Both the position numbers and the translations under genes were made by a program. A DNA stretch of 64,000 nt, taken from the NCBI RefSeq assembly GCF_052857255.1, contig NC_135502.1, forward strand, positions 155,730,599 through 155,794,598, in the 5' to 3' direction. The notes under the pieces are model-generated. The model saw only the letters and a list, made by a program, of their open reading frames with translations, had not been told where the DNA came from and ran no database searches. Shown here piece after piece: positions 11,574 to 21,994 of the stretch; within the stretch, counting starts at the first letter, position 1, and each line of letters opens with the position of its first letter. The stretch comes from Amblyomma americanum (lineage: Eukaryota; Arthropoda; Arachnida; Ixodida; Ixodidae).

Positions 11574-12866
11574 TCACCAATCAGATAACCTTCGCTTGGT
11601 TATTTCTGCCCGCAATAAATTTTTTTTCCCTTCGCTGTCCTTAAACCTCAATGCTTTGGATAAATCATCCCCGCTGCTTTCCACTGTGGGTTGAAGCCCT
11701 TTACAGAAAAGTATCAAGTGTTCAGCCGTTTCCTCCGCCTCTCCACACGCAACGCACAAAGTATCTATCTCGTGGTACTTGACTCTATGTGTTAGTCCTC
11801 AAAACTCCCGTCCTGGCCTCAAACAACAGAGCTTTCCCTACAATTATCAAAGATAATTTCTTTTGGAATTTCCTGCTTAAAAATCTTGTATGTTCCCAGT
11901 GCTGATTCCTTCAGCAATCCTGTTTTCCACAGAGCTCTCTCTATTTCTTGGACCTTTTTCTTAACCGATAATTGCTTATTTGCCCCTCTACTGTCCAGGT
12001 ATTTGCTTGTCAATTTTCTAGTCCGCTTTCTCTATTTCGTATCAACATTCCTTATAAACAGGTATCTGAAAACTTTCCTAGGCCACTGCTTTTCTCCCAT
12101 TTTTCTCAATTTCTCCTCAAATGCTATCTTACTGGTAGCTTCTATGCTGCCGAACGACGCCCGTCCCATATCACTCTGTACCACCTAATTTGGTGTATTG
12201 CCTTGTGCTCCAAAAGCTAGCCTCCCTACGCCACGTCGTTTAATTTATAACCTTGCTTGAACATCTGGACTCATGCGCAGGAACGCATTACCGAAAGTCA
12301 GGCTAGGAACCATCACCCCTTTCCACATCCCGCTTACCACTTTATATCTATTCTAATTCCACAGCGCACTATTTTTCACGACAGCTGCATTCCTACTAGC
12401 TTTAGTCATCACATATTTTTCATGCTCTTATAGATACTGACCACCGTTATTTATCCACACCACAAGATACTTGTGCTCATCTACTCCTTCTAGTGTGAAC
12501 TCCTGTATTCTATGCTCGCCGAACCCATCAATAAATCTCATGTTCCCGGATTTTTCCTTACTAGACTTGTAGCCTAATCTATCTCCCTCTAACCACATGT
12601 CTATCAACTTCTGTAAATCTTCCTTGTTGTCAGCCATTAGCACTTTACCATTGGCGTATATTAGTCCCGGTATTGACTGTTTATTTCATTCTCCTTGCTT
12701 GAAAAAAGAAAGGCTGAAGCCTAGTCTGCTCCTCTCTAGCTTGGTCTCCAACCCTTGCAGGTACAACATGAATAACAAAGGAGACAGAGGACATCCTTGC
12801 CTAAGCCCCCGCTGTATCTCAACATGCTCTGATACATTTTTTTCCCAATTTATAAGCACTCTGGTA

Positions 12867-12929
<63 letters not shown>

Positions 12930-14540
12930 GTGTGTGTGTGTGTCTTTTAAAAGATTAATTTTAATTACTCCATCTTTCGCATACATTGTGCGCAGTATGT
13001 CCCACAGATACTCTTAAAAAATGTTGGCGTAGGCTCCCTTAATATCCAGAGATGCTAGCCATAGGGGCCTGTTTTCCTTTTCAGCGATCTCTATACACTG
13101 CGTCATTGAAAACGGATTGTCCTCCAACATCCTTTGTTTCTTGAACCCATTTTGTAGCTCCCCTAGCACCCCTTCGTTCTCCACCCAAGCCTGCAATCTG
13201 TCCTTTATAATCTGCATCACCACCCTGCATACCACAGATGTCACTGTTATGAGAGGGTAGTTACGTACGTCAGATTTGTCCCCCTTTCCCTTATATATCA
13301 TGTTCATTATATTTAATAGCCATTCATCGAGGACATTCCCATCCACTATCATTATATTCACTACCTGTATTAATGTTTGCTTGGATTTTTGTCCCAGCTT
13401 CTTCATTAACATAATCGCAATACCATCTGGTCCTTTTGACGTGACACTTGGAACCTTCTTCTCTGCCCTTTCTCACTCTCCTTGCTCAAGTGAAGTTCTT
13501 GCAGTAACCGGTCTATCTTCCTTCGATAAATTATGTGCAACATTTCTTTCGTTAATTTTTTCTGTCATCCTTGTTCCTATGCGTTTTATTGCTTCATCCC
13601 CTTTTAGTCGAATACCCTGCTCTGTAAAAATGGACCTTCGTTCTAGCCTAGTCTTATTACTCATTGCAATTAGATGCTTCCAGAACTTTTGAGCTGCTTT
13701 TCTATTCTTTTTATTTACTTTTGACATCTATTGGGCACCCTTTCTTCTATATTTTTCGCATAAACCAAATAGGATGCTTCACTTCTACACTTTATGAAGG
13801 TATCATTTTTCTGTCCACTTCAACTTCCGATTCCCCACTCTCCTTGAAATATATGTGTTCCCTGGACGCCTCCTGACGTTCCTCTATTGCCCTCGTGACC
13901 TCATCTACCCAACAACTCTTGGGTTTGCATCTTTTCTCTTTTAGCTTTACTCGCACCTTGGCTAGCTCTAGCTCCAGTAATCGAGTTTACTTGGTATAAG
14001 TCCATTCTGATTCACTATTCTCAAAAATTACTTTCGCAGTTTGTTTGGCTGCTGCTTCCAATTGCTTTTCTGAGTAAAAATTCCCCTCTGGTTGCTCATC
14101 TCGTTTCAGTGCTACATTGGTTTCTCTTCTGAGACTCAACTTGATACGCCTGTGATCACTACCTAGACTTCTGGAAGCATGTTCATCTATGCTCATTACC
14201 CCTAAGCTATTATACACCCTCAGGGACATTAGTGCATAATCTATCGTCGAGTGGAGACTCCCTGCCTCCCATGTTATGAGCCCTTCACACTTCTCGGTAC
14301 TGTTGCATAAAACTAAATCATGCCTGTCACACTTGTCCATCAGAATGCTTCCTGTCGAATCTCAGTAGCCATACAGGTCTTCTATATGTGCGTTCATGTC
14401 GCCTAATATAATTATCTCGCCCTGTCCTCCTAGCTCATCAATGTCGATTACAATACATTCCAACATTTTTCTGTTTTCCTCTTTGGCATTAGCTCCGGTC
14501 CACAGGCATACAAAGCCAAGGAAGGAACAGCGTTTGCACT
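11574..14540 (-). pseudogene. Decayed LINE (endonuclease-RT-zinc motif), minus strand
   Basis: Reading leftward from about 14540, the order fits one non-LTR element. First, APE-type endonuclease pieces: GDMNAH near 14400, STIDYALMSL near 14230 and GSDH near 14160. Second, a linker at 13727-13473. Third, RT: GDKSDVRNYPLITVTS near 13270 and motif A SLDIKGAYANIF near 13015-13050. Fourth, motif B RGLRQGCPLSPLLF near 12780-12820 and a degraded motif C (YANG instead of YADD) near 12650. Last, a C-terminal zinc motif, CVACGEAEETAEHLILFC, at about 11700-11756. Many stops and shifts are present, and a (TA)n/(TG)n tract sits between motifs A and B. The LDIKGAY form of motif A suggests an R1/LOA/I-like group rather than the CR1-like elements elsewhere in the window. 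Confidence 0.85.
12871..12942. repeat. (TA)n(TG)n microsatellite inside the LINE
   Basis: About 28 TA units are followed by about 7 TG units. The tract lies inside the minus-strand LINE between RT motifs A and B, so it expanded after, or inserted into, a coding copy. Confidence 0.95.
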
Positions 14541-14635
14541 CCCTCTACTGGACAGAAAGGCAGTCTTTTATGACAATTTGTTTCATATCGCCATGGTGTT
14601 TAAGCAGCCTTTCTATGAGGTACCTACTCGCTTGA

Positions 14636-14743
14636 GTAGATGAAGCGCACAAAAACACAGCACACAAGAAAGGATGACACGAGACACGCGCCTGTCTCGT
14701 GTCTTCCTTTCCTGTGTGCTGTGTTTTTGTGCGCTTCATCTAC
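14636..14743. repeat. Near-perfect 108-bp palindrome
   Basis: Two 51-nt arms (14636-14686 and 14693-14743) are reverse complements with 2 mismatches, around a 6-nt centre, CGCGCC. Each arm starts GTAGATGAAGCGCACAAAAA. It would extrude as a hairpin or cruciform. The AGCGCACAAAAA end word recurs in the palindrome at 62891-62961, so a repeat family is likely. Confidence 0.95.
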
Positions 14744-15530
14744 ACAAGCTATGAACCAACTTGCCCAAGAACGTGTCCTACTGAAATACCTTCTCGCTTG
14801 CCGGATGCAATCTTTAGTGCAAGATAGAGGTATATGGTAAAGAACGTTTTCAGCACAAGGTAGTAAAGGTTCACGGTGCTTTTTGTTGCAAACAGGGGGT
14901 GGTAGATCTCTAGAACTTACCATCGCCTAAAACCGCGCGAGCTTCATGTATGCGGAGATAACTTTTACACTGATCCTACTGGCAACCTTTTTCAGGTTGC
15001 GACTTACACTATGCTTGAAAGCAATAATGCCGGTTTTCTTACCGTTTTTTTTCTTTTGACCAAAACCATTATCTCCTCGCTTCTTCGCTGGCATGCTAAT
15101 GGTCACAGCTGATAATTGTGGTTGGTAACCTGTGGCTAAAAGGCGTGAGACCTGGCTTTTTAAAGCTGCGGCTTTGAAATTGGTGGCATGACGGCACAGG
15201 CTGCTGATACCCCCTTGTCACTAAATTGGAATGAACAGTGCCACAGGGGAGGAGGAGCCTATTGTCTGCTGGTACAATGAGCCAAGAATTATGATGTGGT
15301 GAGGACTGAAGAGTGAGTTCTGAAAATAGGGTCACCATTTTCTCACTCTTGTCAGTCTGTAAATGAAGAAACAACAGTAGTGGGATCTGGCCAGTCAAAG
15401 TAATAATGCTGTAAATTCATGTACTCATCTGCAAAAATTACAATTTTTGCGGTACCTAACCCTGCTAGGCACGTGCAGAGTTTTCTGCTGTAAAATGATA
15501 AAAATATGCAAGTCAAAATAAGTGCAAGGC
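14744..15530. other. Stretch without a recognisable gene
   Basis: A 100-codon minus-strand open frame (15096-15398) shows no motif. I see no RNA gene or repeat here. Confidence 0.45.
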
Positions 15531-15660
15531 AGGAGTCATTGCAAACACCACTTTTTAATTAAAAATAGAACATTCCCATGTGGAGTAGGCTGACAGGCAT
15601 AGCGCCAAGAATAATGAAAATTGAATTCTAATACCTGTTCTGTTCTGAAAGAAGAGAACT
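15531..15660 (+). repeat. Dispersed direct repeat, left copy
   Basis: This segment (with CATTGCAAACACCA, then TGTGGAGTA, TGACAGG and CCTGTTCT) recurs in the same orientation at 16796-16905, about 1.26 kb away, at roughly 80-85% identity by eye. Family unknown. Confidence 0.7.
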
Positions 15661-15831
15661 GTGTGGTTGCCAATGACATCCTCAAAACTGGCTAGTACTC
15701 TTCTTTTGTGAGGAAGAGAGTAACATAGCGGGAGATTTTTAGCTTTTACTGTTTTTTAATTGAAGTGTGGGAGAGACGTCGGTGCGGTCTGTTGAGCTGG
15801 TTTGTGCAACAAGGTGGACACTATATAAGTA

Positions 15832-16045
15832 CACTCATGGACAAAAGTTTCCGTGATGGGTATTCGCAAGAAAAAAAAATATTCGTTCGTTTCCTGCATA
15901 GCCAGTCAGATAGGATCTGTATAGCATATGGAGCACAGATGTATCCTCATCTTCCTATGCATTTTATTAACCTCCTTCTCGTGACCGCTTCATAATTAAC
16001 TTTTTTTTTGCAAATCTACATCCCGCAAATTTTTGTCCATGACGG
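15832..16045. mobile_element. TA-flanked MITE, Tc1/mariner-like
   Basis: The ends are inverted copies: left TCATGGACAAAAGTTTCCG (from 15835), right on the other strand TCATGGACAAAAATTTGCG (from 16042). TA dinucleotides sit immediately outside at 15830-15831 and 16046-16047, the expected duplicated target of Tc1/mariner transposons. The 214-bp interior is too short for a transposase, so the element is non-autonomous. Terminal homology is seen; the superfamily is inferred from the TA target. Confidence 0.7.
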
Positions 16046-16795
16046 TACCGTATATGATTCAATAATTATATTATAAATAAATTAAACTTACTGAGCAAGC
16101 TTTTGTCTTTAATTTTAGGGGCACGATTATATTGCGAATTCGCTGTCAAAGTCGTACGTCCGCAGTTTTAATTTTTTTAAATAGGCAATGTTGCTTAAAA
16201 TACAGCGCATCATATATATATTTGAACCAGTTTTCAGATGCGTTTATAAAGGCATTTGAAAACTGATTCCGTTCGGTTTCCTGCATTGCCTAATTAAAAT
16301 GGCGGCGCTGGATGTGGTGCCATCGTCGAAATGAGGTTATGTTGTTCTGCATCATCAAATATACAAACTATGCCTGTATTCCGTGCATAAGAAGTGGGAA
16401 GGACCATTTCATAGATATGCAATGCGGGAAAAATGGGAATGCGTATTTTTGAAGTTCTATGTTTCAAACTATATATCGCCAATTGAAAAATTTTAATGCA
16501 AGCGCTTACCATTGATGTGGTTGGGCGTAAATTTTGCAATATAACCTTACCCCCTAAAATAAAAATATAAAAGACTATTATTGAATTTTTGTTAATCCAT
16601 TATCTAATTAATGTTCGGTATGGGGCACATATTGTTCGTCTTGCTCTACAATCGAGTTTAACAGACCGCACTGATTTGTCTCTCACACTTTTGGAAAAAA
16701 AAGTATGTACAGGCTAAAAAAATCAGCCTGTTGACCTTTATTGTCCATTGAGAAACGATGAAAGCCATTCTTAGGGGGGATAAGTTAGGAGTGAG
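16046..16795. other. AT-rich stretch without a gene
   Basis: Nothing recognisable. Two near-matching 20-bp stretches around 16230 and 16250 (an AACTGGTT/AACCAGTTTTC type inverted motif) form a weak dyad and are not interpreted further. Confidence 0.4.
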
Positions 16796-16905
16796 GAGCC
16801 ATTGCAAACACCAGTTTTGATTAAAAATTGAACATTCCGATGTGGAGTACGTTGACAGGTATAGCGTCAAGAGTAGAGAAAATTGAACCTGTTCTATTCT
16901 GAAAT
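16796..16905 (+). repeat. Dispersed direct repeat, right copy
   Basis: Partner of 15531-15660. It shares CATTGCAAACACCA, the TGTGGAGTA and TGACAGG words and CCTGTTCTATTCTGAAA-like sequence. The similarity fades on both sides. Confidence 0.7.
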
Positions 16906-16942
16906 GATACTAGGTTTGATGCATTGGTTTTATAAAATAAAG

Positions 16943-16963
16943 TGATGATGATGATGATGATGA
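16943..16963. repeat. (TGA)n microsatellite
   Basis: Seven uninterrupted TGA units. Confidence 0.9.
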
Positions 16964-17065
16964 ATCATATCGGATTGTCAATGGATAAAGTTTTATGTTT
17001 GCAACAGAAAGCTTTCCGCCTGCCTAGCACGATTGGGTGTCATAAAAATGATAAGATATATAAAT

Positions 17066-17872
17066 AATTCATGGCTAAGGAGCGCAAAAGAGAGAAATAC
17101 GCCGAGAAGAATACGACAACACGACACAAGCGTCCACTCGCAACTGAACGTGTCTTGAGAACAAACAGCAAAATATACGCAAAAAGGCGAAAAACAAAGC
17201 AGCAAGAGACTAAAATTCAAAGACACCACACCAATAACCCTAATCAGGAACGAACTGCACGCGCATCAACAAGATATCTAAAGCAATGCAGTGAGCATTG
17301 GCACAAAAGAAATACACGACAAAAAAAGAAGTGTAAAGTAAACCTATTTCATACGCCTTACGAAGCATAAGAATTCCTTTAACCAATACCGCTCTATCCT
17401 GGCTGACCACTGCCGGGAATGTGCTCGGCTGGGAAAGTGTAAGTAATGCATGCCAAACTTTGAGAAAACCACTGTTCTTTTTTCGCACCATAATCAATTC
17501 ACGCGTGAATTAAGAGAAGCATATTACATCTAAAGTCAATTGACACGTGCATTAGCACCCCTTCATCACCCTAACACGCCATGAAATAGCTTTCCTTGAT
17601 GATACATGATTTTGTCTCGTGTATTTCTTCTTTCGTGCAGATGTTCGCTGCATTGCGTTAGATATCTTGTCGATGCGTGTGCAATCTGTTTTTGATTAAA
17701 ATTCCTGGCGCGGCATCATTGAGATGTAGTCTCTTGTTTGTTTGTGTTTCCGCCTTTTTTGTAGATATTGCTGTTTTATCCCAACAAATGTTCAGTAGTG
17801 AGTGAGCACTTGTGTCGTGTTGTCGTCCTCTTCTCTGTATTCGTCTCTTTTGCGCTCGTTAATCATGAATAC
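17066..17872. mobile_element. Fold-back element with arms of about 260 bp
   Basis: The left arm (about 17066-17325) is the reverse complement of the right arm (about 17612-17872) with moderate divergence. Shared words include GAGCGCAAAAGAGA, GACAACACGACACAAG, CAAGAGACTA and ATCAACAAGATATCTAA. The unpaired centre (17326-17611) carries no motif. The left arm contains a 99-codon basic open frame (17071-17370), but the partner arm does not preserve it, so I treat it as chance. The structure is that of a fold-back or long-TIR DNA transposon without its transposase. Confidence 0.8.
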
Positions 17873-18014
17873 GTACCAACTAGCACAATTGCTCACGTTA
17901 TCGCAATATAGATGATTACATGGTCTCACTATATTATCACAGTGGCCAACTTCCACCACTGCTGTTGTTTCTGCGTTTAGAGAGTGCTTCCAACCTCATT
18001 AGTTCAGCGCAGAG

Positions 18015-19060
18015 CTATAAAAAATGGCTGTGGCTTAGCTCGGCTATGCCAGGATACGCGTATCAAAAGCTAAGCTTGGTTAGCCTTGGTTAATATTTAT
18101 TGCAAGTTCAGGTTAGTCTGGTTGCTTAGCTATGTTACTGGCAGAGACACTTTATTTTCCACTCATTTTAACGTCCCACAATAATTTTTGTCTAGCTATG
18201 TTGTTGTTGCTTTAAAGACGACACATAACGTGCCCTTCTCGCGGCGGCATATTCACGGCGTTTAGCCAGCCGTTCGTGGCGCTGTGCCTCTGTTTCCTGA
18301 GCGATTATTTTCGTCTGCATCTCGTTCTAACGTCGATTGCAGGCTTCCTTCTACTTAGAAGACTTGTTGCCGTCCATACTGCATCCTCAACTGTTGTTGC
18401 TGCGCACGCGAGCTCTCGTTTTCAATCCTCCGACATGTTATCAGGCATGCGACACAGCTGGCGAAGTGAGCGGAGGCGAGAGCAACGACGAGTAAAGCAG
18501 TGTGACGTCATACCAAACAGAGGCGGCGGTGAGGCGCGCGGTGTGGCGTCATGCCACATGGCGCAGCGAGCTTGCGGCATCCACCCAGCTGGGGCGGTTT
18601 CTAGGCAACGGCTCAAGATCTCTGTGCCTCCTCGGTGCACCGGCGCGGCGAAATCGCAAGTTCGCTGCAAGTAAAGCTTTCGCTTTAAAATGGCTGATGG
18701 CTGTAGTTAGCTCTGATTAAACCCTGAGGGACGTGATAGCTACATCTGGCCGAGTGGAACTCGCTCAGTTGAACTGAAAGTCTGTCTTTCGCCGCTCCGC
18801 TTCGCTGGGCGTTCTTTCTTCACCTTCGTCCAACTTGACACGGCGCATGCGCAGAGATGTTGCACGCCGAGCCGACAGAAGCAGTAGCTGCTTCGCACCA
18901 CGTGATCAAGCCATATGAGCAACTTGGCTGCCACAGAGCTCAAGTGGTTCCATGCTGAAGGGTCGAGGAGGTGGCGTAGTGTAGCTATCGCTACAAAACA
19001 AATTGGAAGGGACACTTAAGCTCCACCTCAAGGGTATACCGCGAGAGTGTTAATGGCTTA
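18015..19060. other. GC-richer block, probably a mosaic of repeats
   Basis: GC content rises and CpG is frequent at 18240-18700 and 18780-19050. Two related flank words, ATGGCTGTGGCTTAGCTC near 18023 and ATGGCTGATGGCTGTAGTTA near 18690, bracket the first part. A GGGACACTTAAG...TTAATGG segment near 19010-19055 resembles tick dispersed repeats I have seen. The open frames at 18276-18720 overlap on both strands and change frame, so I do not call a gene. A CpG-rich promoter or exon cannot be excluded. Confidence 0.3.
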
Positions 19061-19490
19061 GTTGGCATATATGCGGAACTGGTCATTCTCGACTGTACAT
19101 TCACAGATCCCTGGGAGTCATCATACTAATCCTGGCACAATGATGCAGTAGTTAAGCTATGTGCCACAGCCCTGCGCTGGCAGGTGCTGCCACCGATGCC
19201 GCTTGTGCGGCCCAGGTTGCTCTTCTCGAGCAGCCTCACGTGACCAGTCATTAATTTAACTGCCAACTGAAATGGTGGTCCGATTCCTCACAATCCGGCG
19301 GGTAGGTTATGATGAGGTCACAAGGTGACATTACCTAGGTAGCTGCCCAAGCTTGTTTTTCAAGAGAATTTTTTGCTCACGACACCGATGACTACGGATT
19401 TTCTGCAGAACGGGAGCCTTAACTCTGTCCATTAAAAGCTCTTCTCACAGGATAGCGGCACTTTGTATTTTGGGACAATGGAACAGAGTG
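19061..19490. other. Stretch without a recognisable gene
   Basis: No open frame of note and no repeat recognised. Confidence 0.45.
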
Positions 19491-20768
19491 CATGCCAGGT
19501 GTTTCACCTGAGATGCTCTGAAATTTAAAAAAATAGGCTTTTTGGGCTAGAAGAGTGCTCTTTTCGGCATAGCATTGTCAGCGATGTAAAGCATCAGAAT
19601 ACACATAGGACGACCAAACTAGATGGCTGGTTTACTGACATTGAATAATTTACTAACTATTACTCTATTGCGAGGCTTGCAGCCCATTGTAAGTAATATA
19701 CATAGAAGGTACTAAAATTTCGAAAACGCAGTTGCCGTCGGCTCTGTGGCTCAACAAATTTTAGCTATTTCGATGAGATACGTGCGTTGGAGGGGCTGTA
19801 TTACCTGCAGGCTTCTCAAAAGCGCATGTTTTTTGGCGTCATATAGCGAAAATTTGGCCTCCTCACCAAGCATAACTGCCTTTTCAAAATTCTAAAAACT
19901 AATGAGTACAAAAGTTGGCTACGTTTCTCTAAGTAATTATGAAGACTAATACATGTGCCACACAGGCAAATTTGATGCCATTAACCGCTTATTACCCTAG
20001 GTGTGAATGACATTCGTGCGGCGCTATGTGCATAAAGTTAATGATGTTAGCCTACTGCCATTCGCTACCTATTCAGTTTGCTAAAAGTCATTTGTCGGGG
20101 TAAGCGCATACTCTTGCTCCCATTCCACATGCAGAAAAGCACGTAACTTTTTTAGTAACAACTTCCTGACCACTAGTAAATGGGAAATTCATAACAATTA
20201 AATCATTAGAGGCATCTCTACTGAGTTTTTGATGTGAAGGGCCCCATTTTACCATCACTTCTGAGAGATAATCTCGGCTTTTGTGCTGTGGTGTGGTCAC
20301 ACTCGAGTTTATGGCTACTTTTCGGATTGTGAACAAAGAGCAGCGGTATTTTCTGCGAAATATTTTATATATTGCATTTTATTAACATTTTCGTGATACT
20401 GTGCTCATTGAAACTGTTTATATTTAGGTTAAATTTTTCACCGCCTTGCAAACATTATTGTTACGTTGATTTTCGTATAATGACAATAAATGTGGATATG
20501 TAGCGCCAACTCTGAAAATATTGGCATTAAGAAACTTAATGCCTTAACCATTTGCTGCCATTTCTTGTGCGCGTGTGGCACGAGTATAACAGTAATACCT
20601 AAATGTTAACTTCTCAATATTTGCCTACAAGCCTTCTAGTTAGGACATCTCAGCTGCATTCAGATGTGCTACACAACTGACAATGTTTTGCCAAAAACTG
20701 CTCTTCGGTCTCAAAACGCCTACTTTTAAATATTGTATAAACTCTTTGGTGAAACACCCAGCATGTAA
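19491..20768. mobile_element. Non-autonomous DNA element with long inverted repeats (copy 2)
   Basis: The left end (CCAGGTGTTTCACCTGAGA from 19495) and the right end, read on the other strand (CTGGGTGTTTCACCAAAGAG, ending near 20763), are inverted copies. Both continue into an AACATTGTCAG/AGCATTGTCAG word. The left 390 bp align with 2065-2480 of copy 1, including CTGCAGGCTTCTCAAAAG versus CTGCAAGCTTCTCGAAAG. This copy is about 600 bp longer than copy 1. The extra DNA (roughly 20000-20640) is either an insertion or a part deleted from copy 1. Confidence 0.65.
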
Positions 20769-21600
20769 GTAGCAGCTGTGTGAGTCAAGATAATGTCACA
20801 TTCACCAATCTATGAATGTCAGTTTGTAAGGAAAAAGCACATAAATATCTCCTGACAACTTATTACTGTCTAGCATATTATTTTGCTGCGAGATCTGGTT
20901 TCGTGTAAGTGAAATAGGGAATACTGATTATTCAGCCTACATTTTAATTAAATGCACAGACTTTCACTGTGGAGTCAAACAGCTCTTTGGAGCACTTTGA
21001 AGACAAAGCACTTTTATTCATATATACAGGGGTCTGATTGCAGAGATACTTAAATTGTAATTTATAAGCTACAAAGTAGCGAGAAACAAAATACACGTCC
21101 GCCGTGGCCTTATTTGGAAGCAGGGTACAGTGTATTGACGCATTTATCTTTGTGAATCATAGAGCCCTCAGGCTACCCAGCAAGCAATTTCAAAGTGTTG
21201 TTCATAGAGTCCTTAGGGGTACAACTAAAAATAGAATTGAGCGAGAAGAAAATTTTTAAATTAATATTTTCAGCAATAGATGCATCCCTATTGCTACCAC
21301 ATAAACACAAAAATCGGGAAAGCGCCAAAAAATGAATTTTTAATCACAAGAACAAATTGCATGTAGTTGTTTTCAGTATAACTTTAACACCCATTAAAGG
21401 TGTTCAGTGAGCATTTTTTTTGCAAGCAACACAACCCAAGGCTTGTTATCACCCAATCCAAATTATCAATCAGGAAAGGTTCATTTTCCCTTGAAGTCTT
21501 CGATTTTGTAGTGAACTCTAAAGATTACTCAGTATAATTTTGCTGTACACAACGAAAGTACAATGTCGGTTGCAGAGGAACTTCTTTTGGTTTTATGAAG
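20769..21600. other. AT-rich stretch without a gene
   Basis: Nothing recognised on either strand. Confidence 0.45.
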
Positions 21601-21994
21601 AGAGAGTTTGGTAACCTGTTTCCCCCCTCCATTTCCACGCGGCCCATCTTTATCGTCGGCCATCAGGACAACACCGGTTGGGCGAAAAGGGAAGTCTTCC
21701 TCATAGGGAAAACGGAAACAGCGACGTGAGCGCCGCCTCGTAGGCGGCCCGGAATTCTGCGGAACCGCAGAGGGTCTCTTCGCGATCCGGCCAGCGTCGT
21801 GAGCGATTGCAGTCGCACGCTCTCGTCACCTTCCGCGGCAGGCGCACGGGGATCCGTCGTGCCTTGCCGCTGTACTTCTGGTTCCAGGCAGCGTACAGAG
21901 CGCAGCAAACGCGCGCTCTGGTCATCTTCCAAAGCAAATGCTAAGGAATTGCTTTGCCCGAAGAATGCGGCACGCACTGGAAAACCCGGCCGCC
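21601..21994. other. GC-rich block that abuts the satellite array
   Basis: About 390 bp of CpG-rich sequence with open frames of up to 104 codons on the minus strand (21663-21977) and 69 on the plus strand. No protein family is recognised, and the overlap of open frames is what high GC alone produces. It ends within a few bases of the first 16-bp monomer, so it is the true left flank of the array or a captured fragment. Confidence 0.35.

Noticed and set aside
11155..11580. Open frames of repeated IHPS or MDGW
   Set aside because: Translations of the GGAT/GGAC microsatellite.
17071..17370. Basic 99-codon open frame in the fold-back arm
   Set aside because: The partner arm, which has the same sequence inverted, does not keep the frame open.
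18276..18720. Overlapping GC-rich frames as a host exon
   Set aside because: Open on both strands and in several frames, with repeat-like flanks; no recognisable protein.
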